Assembly (NCBI GenBank): GCA_023014365.1
Contig: JAEBUN010000002.1
Location: forward strand, 3,720,001 to 3,784,000
Direction of reading: 5' to 3'
Source of the DNA: Lepiota brunneoincarnata
Lineage: Eukaryota > Basidiomycota > Agaricomycetes > Agaricales > Agaricaceae
DNA length: 64,000 nt
In this document: positions 23,144 to 33,410 of the stretch, piece by piece
Layout: every line of letters starts with the position of its first letter
Position numbering within the stretch: the stretch's first letter is position 1
Notes under the pieces: generated by a model
What the model was told of the DNA's origin: nothing
The model's input: the letters and a program-made list of their open reading frames with translations, nothing else
Database searches by the model: none
Position numbers and translations under genes: made by a program

Positions 23144-24120
23144 TCACGACATTTGCTGTGTTTTCATTCTGTCGGCTCCCATTTCTGAGCATTCCGTATA
23201 GCTTTCCGGAGGTAGTCGAAGCCGGTAGGAAAATTTGCCATTTTGATCTCTTGAATACGTGATTTCTAGGGGCAATCTTCTCAAGAATAAAAGACACTCT
23301 TCCATCGTGACCGTCCAAATCTCTATATCTTGTTCAGGTGACCTTACTATTGCCGCCTCTCTGTCTAACTTCAATGAAAACATGGAGCTCAAGTCATGCC
23401 GAGCTATTCGGATTCCATTTACACTGTCATCCCGGCTTTCTTCTGTGTCAAAACAGGCACGCTCTATGTCAGAACTATTCCCATATACAAGACGATGGTG
23501 CGTCAGATGACTGAATCATGCTCTATTCAACGGTAGCAATGTTGGATGTTCACAATCATGAAACGCTTCGTCCTCCTTTGGGGAATCGACTTCGACTCCT
23601 TTCGCATAGGGGGCACGTTGGTCTGTGACTTTCGAGCCACGTTCCTGATCGCCACATAAAGTCCTTTTGTATTTAGGATCCGAATGGTGGAATACAATGT
23701 TGTGTGGTAGAAATCATATACCGAAAACCTATCGATGAAAGTGCAGCGTGTTCTAGACAAACAGACCCTGGACTCAGGTTCCCCATCATGGTGGCATCGG
23801 GAATGAACTAAATGTGTACATGTTTGCTCTGGAGCGGGGCTGTCGAGGTGTGGGGTTATGGTGGCGGCGGCTCTCATGAAGACCAGATACCGTTGGTAGC
23901 TATCATGTAAGGAAATGGAAAGCAGAATCGGAATGTTCAGGTTGATGAGTTCCACTTCAGTGTCCTTGGGGGGATTCTGGTCCATGCATTTGATAATGCG
24001 ATGGACGACGCTGTCGTGACTGTTGCTCGATAGGATCCCATGTACCATCTGAAGAGGCTTGCCGGCGTCGCAGTTTCCTACCACAATACAGCATGCGTTC
24101 TGGAGCCAAAGCCTCCGTGT
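23144..24120 (-). CDS. Unrecognised coding stretch (possible multi-exon gene)
   Basis: Two long open segments on the minus strand look protein-like. 24120-23527 contains RLWLQNACCIVVGNCDAGKP and NLNIPILLSISLHDSYQRYL, with alternating helical character that could belong to a helical-repeat protein. 23480-23144 contains EQDIEIWTVTMEECLLFLRR and ends at a stop at 23144-23146. I could not join them with confident splice sites or find a start. It may be a gene, a fragment or chance ORFs. Confidence 0.25.
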
Positions 24121-24529
24121 GGCTGAAGCTTAGCAGCCCCGTTCATTTGTCGCTGTCCTACCTCGGAGGAAATATGTGGAAGGGCACCTACGAGCCTATC
24201 TGCACATTTTACCGCACTACACTTCAGACTGTCTCACATCAGCTGCCCACCAGGGATGTTTCGAGGGAGACGAGGTAAGGGTCCTGCCGCATAGCTGTAG
24301 CTCTTCCTTTTCCTGCATAGGTCTCCGCATTGGAAGTACGGCAGTATGAACCGCAAGCCAAAAGGACAGGAAAGACATCTATGCGTTCAGCTGGGAACCA
24401 CTGGTACAATACTAAGAGACATGTCGCCATAGATGATGCGAGCGGATCTGATATGATTACTCAGGAGATGATCACTGCCTAGGAGATTCGGAGATTCAGA
24501 GTCGGACAGGTCGAACACTCCGACGTGTT

Positions 24530-24712
24530 TGAGATGCGAACCAATTAGTGGTCTCTTTAGTAGCACGGCCCCTCAAGCTTCGAACATTTATAAGTCGTTC
24601 GCTTTCCTCAGTCAGGTCACTGGACGAAGGCATGGTCAGTGATCGTATACTCTTTGGAATGTCGGTACAACAAGGGACCACAACGCTCTATTCAAGGTTG
24701 AGCTTGACCTAG
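24530..24712 (-). repeat. Promoter-proximal repeat unit (distal) upstream of NACHT copy 3
   Basis: Minus-strand unit of the family seen at 1975-2245: AGCTCAACCTTGAATAGAGC, then a GACCTGACTGAGGAAAGCGAAC block. It is shorter than the other units. Confidence 0.65.
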
Positions 24713-24734
24713 GACAATCTAGGAGGAGAAGTTA

Positions 24735-24990
24735 CGGGCTGAGGAGGAAGGGTGCCTTTGGGCGTACCGGGTGTAGACATCCGAGTACAAGCCTAAAGTA
24801 TACCGAGGTGTCCGACGTGAGAACAAATCACTAAGGATCGCGGCAGCACTGCCCTTCGAGCTTCAAGCTTCAATGCTTGAAACTTGTTCACACTTCTCAA
24901 CGACAGCATGAACAGCGGCCACCTACTTCCTCAAATGGTGGCACAGCAAAGAGCAGGACTGCTCCATTCAAGGTTGTGGGCTCTCAATTG
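24735..24990 (-). repeat. Promoter-proximal repeat unit (proximal) upstream of NACHT copy 3
   Basis: Minus-strand unit with TTGAGAGCCCACAACCTTG, GAAGTGTGAACAAGTTTCAA and GCCCAAAGGCACCC. It ends about 100 bp upstream of the copy 3 start codon. Orientation relative to the gene is the same as in copies 1 and 2. Confidence 0.7.
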
Positions 24991-25088
24991 ATGTGCTTTG
25001 GGGCATTCTGACTTGAGACCATCTAGGAGGAGAGACCACGCACGGGCCGTTTTATAGGGCCCGTCACTTTGTCGTTCATAACCCAACG

Positions 25089-27312
25089 ATGGTGGAGAAT
25101 GTCCATTACTATGGAAATGATAGCTGTGAGCACCGCGTGCACTACGATCCCGACATCTGAGTGAGAAATCACCTCAGCATTGGAAAAGCTAGCCGCACAT
25201 ACGATCCCCGGTGCAGAGTTTGATTCATCAGCGCGCGACCCCCCTCCCCAGTGTCATCCAAACACACGGTTGGACATCCTACAGAGGGTTCAGAGTTGGC
25301 TTCATAGCATAGAGCCGCGGAAGAAGGTCTTGTGGCTGTATGGACCTGCCGGTGTCGGGAAATCGGCAATCATCCAGACAATTGCAGAGTACGAGTCCGA
25401 GTCCGAGTCCGGGTCCACTCCCACGGCCACTCTTGGGGCTACACTATTCTTTTCCAAACCAAATCGTCGTGACAATCCAAAGCTCGTCTTCAACACTATT
25501 GCTTATCAATTAGCCATCGGGCACGCCGTTTATCGCGACTTCATCGCCAGGGAGCTTGCAAGGGATCCTAAACTAGTGGAGAAGTCCATGGCAGAGCAAT
25601 TCAAGCGATTGATCATCAAACCCTTCGTCCAGTTGAAGATATACAAGGGACCTGAGCCTCTGTCTATTCTGATAGATGGCCTCGATGAATGCAGCGGTGA
25701 ACGGGAGCAAACCGAAATAATCACGTTGATCGTCCGACTCATTACCCAATATCCTACCGTCCCTCTCCTCTGGGTCATCGCGAGTCGCCCAGAGCCCCAC
25801 CTACAAGCCGTGTTCTCACGCACAACCGTCGAGGAATGCTGTTTGAAGGAAGAGATACCGATCGACTCCGATCAGGCATGCGAGGACGTCGAGCACTACT
25901 TGCGGGACAAACTTGAAGAAATCAAAGACAACTATCCGTCGTCATTTCCTCCCATGAGTCAATGGCCGATGGAAAGCCAGTTCTTGGAATTGGCAACGGC
26001 AGCATCGGGTCTTTTCGCTTTTGCTGCAACTGTAATCAGGTTCATCGATGATCCTGGGCGAGGCGATCCTGTATCTCAGTTACAGCAAGTTCTTGATGTT
26101 ATCGACAAAACTGGGGAGTCTGTAAAGTTGAGCGGGAAGTTGGTGCACCCGTTGGCTGCTCTGGACGCATTATACACACGCATACTCTCCGCAATTCCAG
26201 GCGACATGCTTCCCATAACCATGCGTTTATTAGGTCAATTTCACTATCGCAAAAGTCTCCCATTCCTCTCCAAGCTATTAGGTTTGGAACAGCACATCGT
26301 GTATGGCGCACTTCAGAAACTCCATTCAGTTCTTTACATTCCACCACCCCACGCTGCTATTTCTGACAGGGTGGCATTCTTTCATGCTTCGTTTGAGGAA
26401 TTTATATACGATGGGGAACGATCGGGTACATTCTCGATCTCAGCGCAGGAAAGAGACAACGATTACCTCCGGTGCAGTCTGCGGGTCCTGCAAGAGGCAA
26501 CCAAGGGCGGTGAGACTTCCAATGTAGAAATTTATTCCCTGAACTGACACATATCCCTTTGCGTGTTTTATACAGATCCACCGGAGTTGCGGGGTTCCAA
26601 CATCGTTTTATCCTGGCCTAAAGAGGGTGTTGAAGAATTGCAAGCTCAGCTCTACGGGCTGATCGATTTTGGCGAGTGCTTTAACCTTGTATCCGAGGAT
26701 GTGAAACGCGAGTGCCTGCCCAAGATTATCGAAATTTACGTGAATTTGGACTTCAATGATCTAGCTTGCTATGGCATATATCCTAACAATTTGGTTGGTT
26801 TTATCCTCACTGGCATGAACGGTGGAACGGTGCGTTCAGCAAGTTACTTGATAAGCTTTCATTGCTAACTTGGGCACAGTCCCTTCATGATGAACTTGTC
26901 TCTTGTGGCCTCATGGATACAATTCCAATCAATGCTGTGCAGGTCTCGCAGATCAACAAGAAAGATACTGCTTATGTTTGCTGCTACTACGATCAGGATG
27001 TGCCGATGACAGATGACAGGGGTTTTGATTTCAATTTTCATGATGTGAGTAGTCTGTTGATTCGTGCTCTTCAACGATGACAATCACCAACTATCCAACG
27101 CTTAGAATCTCTGGGAACTATATTTTTCTGCGAGCCCGTTGTGCTCCGAGTCAATGGCCCAGGTGTTGCTCGACTTGAAGTTCCTGCAAGATCATTTGCC
27201 CTCGGCCGTTGCTACAGTTTTCTGGACAGGCTCGAAACGTGTTGTCTACTTCGAGCGAAAGCTGGACAACATTTGGACATATTGTTATCTAGTACCATAC
27301 CCTGAATTGTGA
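25089..27312 (+). CDS. NACHT NTPase (NLR-like), copy 3, intact
   Basis: Predicted 664 residues in five in-phase exons: 25089-25125, 25178-26509, 26576-26829, 26880-27044 and 27106-27312 (1995 nt). The first exon encodes only MVENVHYYGNDS. Walker A GPAGVGKSA is at about 68-76 and Walker B SILIDGLDEC at about 175-184; IASRPEPHLQ and the FFHASFEE segment follow. The C-terminal exons begin DPPELRGSNIVLSWP, SLHDELVSCGLMDTIPINA and NLWELYFSASPLCSESMAQV, and the protein ends YCYLVPYPEL. This is the cleanest member of the three-copy family (others at 1-1870 and 2781-4995, opposite strand) and was used to diagnose the lesion in copy 1. It differs by a short Glu-Ser expansion after Walker A (ESESESGS). 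Role inferred only from the class: nucleotide-dependent signalling, possibly self/non-self recognition. Confidence 0.88.
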
Positions 27313-28039
27313 TTATTGTAAGGCTGCTGCTGAGTTCAGGGGTAAAAGATGTGTGTTCGGTAACTACCTGGCACGTATTTTATAAGGTCTATGTGTCCGA
27401 ATTTCTACGAGTCTCAGAACCAAAAGGAAAGATAGAGTATGTAAAAAATGAGGGAATGAGGCTGAAAAAAGTGAAGTTTTCTACATAAACGAGTGAAAGA
27501 GAGTAAGTATGGGGTGTAAGATAAGGAAAAAGATAAACGAGAGCCGAAATATCTATACTACCTAGAGATAATCATGATGCCCTCGCATAGCCGAGAGGAC
27601 GTCCCTACATTATGGAACTTTGTTGCCACTGTCGTGTTGGATCTATGTACAATGACTTTTTCATCATCAAGTGTGCAATGTCCGATTGATCCAACGTCAA
27701 TTGCATGCGCTCCGAGGATTTTGATCCGAGATTTGATCCGGGTTCATCAGGGGGCTCGTCAGACAACCACTGGAGGTGACGAGTGGCGGCCGTTGCGCAT
27801 GCAGCCACTCGTCCACTTCTACAGCCTCACAATAGGATGAGAGGTGTGCATGCTGAGAGAACTGTAAGAATAAGAGACTACGGGCATAGGTATAAAAGAC
27901 TAACTAAAAGTCCAGCCGATGTTGCATCGACTGTCCGCTGGCTTGTGGAAATCCAACAAGAACAATAGATGTTACTTAGGGGGCGGCCTTGGGGGTAGTA
28001 ATGTGGGAGGCCGTTGGCGAGGGTGACAACGAATGGGGG
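27313..28039. other. Gene-free region with possible LTR relic
   Basis: No gene recognised. 27480-27600 contains CTATACTACCTAGAGATAAT, resembling the reverse-complemented LTR core at 32240-32270, so a heavily decayed LTR may lie here. A run of 13 G occurs at about 28035-28047. Confidence 0.3.
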
Positions 28040-28432
28040 GGGGGGGGAATGCAGGTGCAATCGACAGAACAATCACTTGGGTCCTAGTCCATCACAAATG
28101 CAACGAGAATAAAGATAATGCGGTTTAGAGGGAAGGGGGTAAATGACAAGCTTCCGGTGGGGGGTCCACTCTAGCGGGGTGCTCGAGCATCAAAGTTTAT
28201 ACTACAAGTCATTTGGTAATTATTGGGGAAGCATAAAATATGTCATGAAGAATAAACATGTCGCTGCAGTAGACAATGAGGAGAAAAGGAAAAAACGACT
28301 CTAGTGGGAAGACATTGTAACCACAGGGAGGTATTGAGCACATTGATTTGGAGTGTAGTAGGAAGTGGGAAGGACAATGGTGAGGAGGGGGTGCACGTGC
28401 AGCTGTATTCCCCTCCTCACGAAAGAAGACAT
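28040..28432 (-). repeat. Diverged LTR relic related to the gypsy LTR
   Basis: The same order of blocks as the reverse complement of the LTR at 32746-33199: CACTTGGGTCCTAGTCCATC, AGTTTATACTAC, TGTCATGAAGAATAAACATG, GACAATGGTGAGGAGGG and a TCCCCTCCTCAC end. Strongly diverged, so boundaries are approximate. Confidence 0.45.
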
Positions 28433-28492
28433 CAGTTATACCAGCACATACAAGACTTCTTCTTCAACACATCTGAGGTTCTTGTACATACG

Positions 28493-28800
28493 TTACATCA
28501 TGTCTGGCATTTCAGGATATTGCACGCAGAATATTCTGACTGGGTCATCAAAGTCGACTGCACTCAGGCTTTGGTGAATGGTGTCCCCCAGTGCGGTGAT
28601 CGTTACTCCGGATCCAATAGAGGCTGCAATGTCCACTGACCTTATCCATTTCTTCAGGCGAAACGTCCACTCTGGACTATATGCAGTATGTAGTGTAATA
28701 GATATCTTGGCACCTTCTTTGGATAGGCACAGGCTGAGGTTCCTGAACAACTGCTTGGCGAGTTCGGAATGGTCGAGCCCGCTGACTCTGGCTTTTCAAA
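28493..28800 (-). pseudogene. Coding-like exon fragment, unrecognised
   Basis: An open minus-strand segment ending at 28493 reads like real protein (LAKQLFRNLSLCLSKEGAKI, TVTITALGD-like stretch, VDFDDPVRIFCVQYPEMPDM). An in-frame TGA lies just upstream, and no start or partner exon was found. It sits downstream of the decayed short NACHT copy and may be a relic of a C-terminal exon of such a gene. That link is inference. Confidence 0.25.
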
Positions 28801-29019
28801 GTTGGAGATCGGCACAACGTGCGCTGCTACGATACACGGTATACTTGGCTGTCATAACTAAATGATATATTACATCATTATGCTATATATAACATGAAGG
28901 TTGAGCTTATATTCAAGATGTCAAAAAAAAAAAAAAGGAAAGGAAGGGAAGCCGTGATGCTGTGTGAAAGCTGTGTTTAAGTGCTGGATATGGCAAAGGG
29001 CACTGTGGACATATACTAC

Positions 29020-30050
29020 TTACTGGGGTGAATTGCGGTGATTTCTAATAGTAGTACTGAGCTTCCTTTCTGCGAATCGAAACATAGCTGCATGGCTGGA
29101 CAACCAAGTTGCTGCGTTCATAGACATCTGGATGATTGTGTTAGATTCCAATAGTCCCAACCCCAAAGGCGCATGATGCAGCAGGATGTCACGGAGGTTG
29201 TCTTTGAGATCCATCTCCATCTCCTTGTCTGCTTCATGTGGGGGGGACAGGGCCCTTTGTCGGCAGTGTATTGCAATGTCATCATTGGCAAACGTGGCCC
29301 CAGTATGAGGCTCAGCATGGCTGAAGAACACCCACCGAAATGGTGTGCTCCGCGACCGCACTGATGTGGCTATGATCTCGATAATCTCACATTGAGCAGC
29401 CTTGTTTCTGCATTCGTCAAGGCCATCAATCATTATCACCATCTCCGCAACCCCTCCAAGCTGCCCTTGCACCTCCAGTTCCCAGAGCGGCTTGATGATT
29501 AGCTCCAGAAATTGTCGAGCCTTGGTCTTCATAACCAGCGTCGGGTCATATTGAATCATTTCGTCTACAATCTTGCGGTAGGGCTTCAATTTTGTTGAGA
29601 GTTGGTATGCAAGCGAGGGGAAGAGTTGTCCGGGATTGTCCCATCCATTACAATGCTAAAAGAAGAAAGCAGCCCCAAGTTTGCCCTCGATATTCTCTGC
29701 ACAAGTTTGAGCCAATACAGATTTCCCCGCACCAGCAGGTCCGGTTATCCACAAAATAGGCAACGGGTTATTGTTGGCACTGCTCGACGCCCACTGAGTG
29801 ATGTCTTCGATATCTTGTTCACAGCATCCTCAAAGGCACTTTGGGGGTGGGGTGCGAGCAAAAGAATCATGTGGGGCCTGTGGATAGGATGCTTCAAGGA
29901 ACAATTTTATCCCGGCAACTTAGAGAGGTATAAGAAGGGTGTTAAGATTAACAGATGGGTTGACTTACAATTTCGGTCAGTTGGTTGTGAATGATGTACA
30001 AACTGGCCGCCTGTGATGACTACATTATGGGCACCAGACAGTATGTGCAT
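29020..30050 (-). pseudogene. Decayed copy of the short NACHT gene
   Basis: Duplicate of 20861-21897. The first exon (start 30050, MHILSGAHNVVITGGQFVHH) and most of exon 2 are recognisable, including Walker A GPAGAGKSV (here closer to the canonical form than in the intact copy) and Walker B VIMIDGLDEC. Two in-frame stops break exon 2: TGA at 29830-29832 (replacing a Pro codon) and TAG at 29656-29658 (replacing a Ser codon, TCG). The part after 29589 is still open to its stop near 29020. The upstream flank matches the paralogue until 30223, where a transposon begins. Confidence 0.8.
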
Positions 30051-30223
30051 GGTATGATCGAAGTGTGTTCAATGTAAGACAGGATGTGGTCGATGGTAAG
30101 GTGTGCAGAGGGGCCAATGATAGCTGTGGATGTGTCAAGCGCTAATGGTTGTTAACCTTCTCAAGGTAAGCCCTCATGTTAGGAATGGTGGAACCTGCCA
30201 TCTGATACTCACGTCAACTAGCC

Positions 30224-31325
30224 GGATAATTCTATTTGGAAACCCCATTTCCAGGGTTTCCACTGGAAAGCCCCGCAGGTTTCCAAATAACTAATTAACA
30301 GTCAGAGACAGAGCGGCGACAGGGTCCTCCATCCAGCACTTGACCTGGCTGTGATTAGCCCAGCGTCTAGTTCTGCTTGGCCTCGGATAGTGGCCGATCC
30401 TTGCAGTGGACTTTACTGCTGTAAAATACTCCATAGTATTGTGCTTAACACTTGCTCACACGAAGATTCAGTCAGAATGCTTCTAGCAAGGTCAAGCCTT
30501 GGTTTTTGTAAATCATCTTGAATAGCTTCACACCATATCATAAAATGTACCAGAATTCCACTACAATGGTACTATGCAAGGCATACATTGTACATCCCAA
30601 ACTGCGGCCTTCACTGAGAATAATTCTCAGCTCTTAAGGTTGGTTAGGTAGTTGAAATCTCCCTTCCTGACATTGCACAGCCAGGTTCAGCTCACTTGCA
30701 CTATTTCTCCAATAAAACCCCTCACTCATCATACTCATGTAGAGGTGGTCATTACCTAAGTAGCCACTTGAATACCACGCATCACCTCTCATGCACTTGG
30801 TGATGAAACCGGACTAAACCTCAACAAATCTCGGATCAGGAATCTTGGAGCGCCTGTTATCATCATTACCCTCGGTGCCCAGCACTCTACCCTGTTTTGA
30901 CAACCTCCCCATTCCGCTTGTGACCTCACTTGTCGATAGATAAGGTTTTTTTTCATTGCATTTCTTTCCTCTCAGCAATCACAGACTTGGGCTTTTCTGA
31001 TTTTTCTATATCTCACACCATTTCTTTCACCTATCTCTCGTTTGCCCACTAGTCTCACATATACCACTTTTTCTGAACAATCTCCCTCAGTCTTGAAGCC
31101 CTGTGGTCACCCCACTGACCGCACTTGCACCTCTTATTTTGTTTCAATTTGTTTCATTTCGACGGATAAAATAAGGTACAATAAGGGCTTCGGCATTACC
31201 TGCCTTTTGTAGACATTACCCTCCAGCACAGCCGAGAATGGAAACCCTGGAAACTGAGTTTCCAAATAAGGTATGCCATAACTCTGTGGAAACCCCAGAA
31301 ACTGGGTTTCCAAATAGAATTATCC
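30224..31325. mobile_element. 1.1-kb non-autonomous TIR DNA transposon (Mutator-like candidate)
   Basis: Bounded by 22-bp perfect terminal inverted repeats starting GGATAATTCTATTTGGAAAC and continuing imperfectly to about 40 bp. It is flanked by a 9-bp direct repeat CAACTAGCC (30215-30223 and 31326-31334). The paralogous unoccupied site is GTAAACCAGCC at about 22061-22071. A subterminal TTTCCAAATA motif recurs near both ends (about 30280 and 31259), a usual arrangement for transposase binding. No transposase-like ORF is inside, so movement would need a transposase in trans. A 9-bp duplication is typical of Mutator-like elements, but superfamily assignment rests on that alone. Confidence 0.8.
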
Positions 31326-31334
31326 CAACTAGCC

Positions 31335-32010
31335 AACACTTCATTTTGTCTAACAGCACCTCCCCAACATCGAGGACCGCATTGCCAGGGTCGACCCAAA
31401 AATAGCAGATCCCAGGCACTTGGAAAATTATTAGCTAATAGCATCAGCTTTCCTCACTAATTGCCATCATTACTCTTTGCGAAACATTGATGGGTGTTTC
31501 CATGCAAGTATTAGAGTGGTCTGGAGGTCTAGAGAGCTAGTGCACAAGTCGTGCAAAGTAAGGAGGGGCATACCATGTCAATTGTCAAATTTCAAATTGA
31601 TAGCCGCCCAACCAGACTTCTTGATCAGTCTCCCCCACACCAGACCTGGACATGCCCAAGGCCAGTCGTCTGAAAACTCTCAACAGGGAAGATCTTGTTT
31701 ACTCCCCCAACCACCTCAAGAAAGCCTCAACCCAGTTATCACTCTGTCTCATGTCTTCCAAAAGGTCCAAATGATAATTGGTTTAATTAAATTCGCACGT
31801 GAGCTCCACAAAGAAAGAAGAGAGGAATGACCTTGGTCACACCAAGTGGGAAATCATAGTAGGAAATGTGCCATATGCATATACAGTATATCAGGGGATG
31901 AAGTAGAGGGCAGGGGAGGATGGTGACCACTTAAATGGCAGTTCTGTGCTAGACTGTAACGGGGAGCAGGCATCAGGGATGTGCCTCATGCAGGGGTGAA
32001 GTGGTGCCAT
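31335..32010. other. Gene-free region
   Basis: 31335-31450 is the distal end of the duplicated NACHT block (matches 22075-22140). The remainder up to the solo LTR has no recognised gene. Confidence 0.4.
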
Positions 32011-32465
32011 TGAAGATCAATGAGTCACGTTCGCAACTCAAATAAAGAAAAAGGCGAGTGGGACCGACGAAACGGTCACTGGGGCTCAAGTCCATTGGGA
32101 ATGAAGGGGAACAAATGAGTGTGATAATGAGAGGTGTAAAGACAGTAGGTTCGAGACATGAGAGGACAGAAGAAAAGGGGCGAGACGAAAAGCTGGTCCC
32201 AAAAACTAATTAACTGAGGTGCACAAGCACCTGAGCTTTATACTACCTAGAGGACAATTAGCTACGTCTGCTAGAATACGTCGTGAAGGAGAAAGAATGA
32301 GTATCTATGGAAACAGAGGTGAGAACTATGCTAGAGGAGGAGAGGGGTATTGTGCCACCGGGAAGCACAATGCCTCAGGAGTCGAGACACATTGGGACTG
32401 ATAGCACAATGGTGAGGAGGGAGCGCGCGTGGGGTTCCACTCATGAGCGCAATTCCTCCCTCACA
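32011..32465 (-). mobile_element. Solo LTR of the gypsy family, inverted
   Basis: 455 bp, in opposite orientation to the full element next to it. It begins TGAAGATCAA and ends CCTCCCTCACA on the plus strand, the complement of the TG...CA LTR ends. Flanked by a perfect 5-bp target duplication GCCAT (32006-32010 and 32466-32470). Sequence is clearly related to, but more diverged than, the two LTRs of the 32746-40074 element. Formed by LTR-LTR recombination of an older insertion. Confidence 0.85.
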
Positions 32466-32745
32466 GCCATGATGTAGTAAAGGGCTTTGGGGCCCCAGTA
32501 GTACTTCTTAACTTGTAGTAGGAGTATGTCCGGCATGAGGGGTAGCCCCTGGGACAATAAAATGAAAGAAAAAAGAACTAGCAGTGGTCAGTTTATAGAT
32601 ACCTCCCGTCACTCAAGACTAAGCATTATTGGTATGTCCAACCAACCTATATCTCAATGCTACCAACGATTTGGGTATTCTATTCCAGTTGCTATACACA
32701 ACTCATAGCATGACATATACCTTAGTCGGCCTTCTCGGATGGAAT

Positions 32746-33199
32746 TGTGAGGGAGGAAATGCGCTCACAAGTGGAACTTCACACATGCTCCCTCCCCACC
32801 ATTGTGCTATCGATCCCGACATGTCTCAACTCCCAAGGCATTGTGCTTCCTGGTGGCACAATGCCCCTCTCATCCTCTAGCATAGTTCTCATCTTTGCTT
32901 CCATAGATACTCATTCTTCTCCCTTCACGACGTATTCTAGTAGTCATAGCTAATTGTCTTCTAGGTAGTATAAAGCTCAGGTGCTCGTGCATCTGAGGTA
33001 GTTAGTTCTCTGGACCCCCCTTTCATCTCTATCCCATTCTTCCGCTCTTTCATATCTCGAACCTGCTGTCTTTACTCATCTAATCATCACACTCGTTTGT
33101 CTCCCTTTACTCCTGATGGACTTGAGCCCTGGCAACCGTTCCGTCGGTCCCACTTGTCTTTATTTAATCTTAGTTGCAAATGTGACTTGTTGATCTTCA
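32746..33199 (+). repeat. 5' LTR of the Ty3/gypsy element
   Basis: 454 bp, TGTGAGGGAGG ... GTTGATCTTCA. It differs from the 3' LTR at 18 positions by my count, 17 of them transitions. The sequence just inside (ACTGGAGCCCACCGTGAGG, from 33200) may be the tRNA primer-binding site, because it contains TGG next to the LTR end. Confidence 0.9.
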
Positions 33200-33410
33200 A
33201 CTGGAGCCCACCGTGAGGGGCTTCTAGGTCTGTCAGCCCGCCAAAATCACCCAATCGCTCTCTCAAGAGCTTGTGCTCGCTGTCCAAGACCTGACCCTCT
33301 CCCTATCCGACACCTCAATCCCTCAGAACCTCGTGCCGTACTACCCTCCATCAGACTCCTCATCAGAAACAACATTTTACACAGCTCCTGGATGCACACC
33401 ACAGGCCACT

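Noticed and set aside
20778..28935. A-runs at about 20778 and 28922 as marks of retroposed NACHT copies
   Set aside because: Both copies keep their intron and upstream flank, and the runs are T on the coding strand; this is DNA-level duplication.
30224..31325. hAT assignment for the TIR element
   Set aside because: hAT elements make 8-bp duplications; here the direct repeat is 9 bp with TIR ends defined on both sides.
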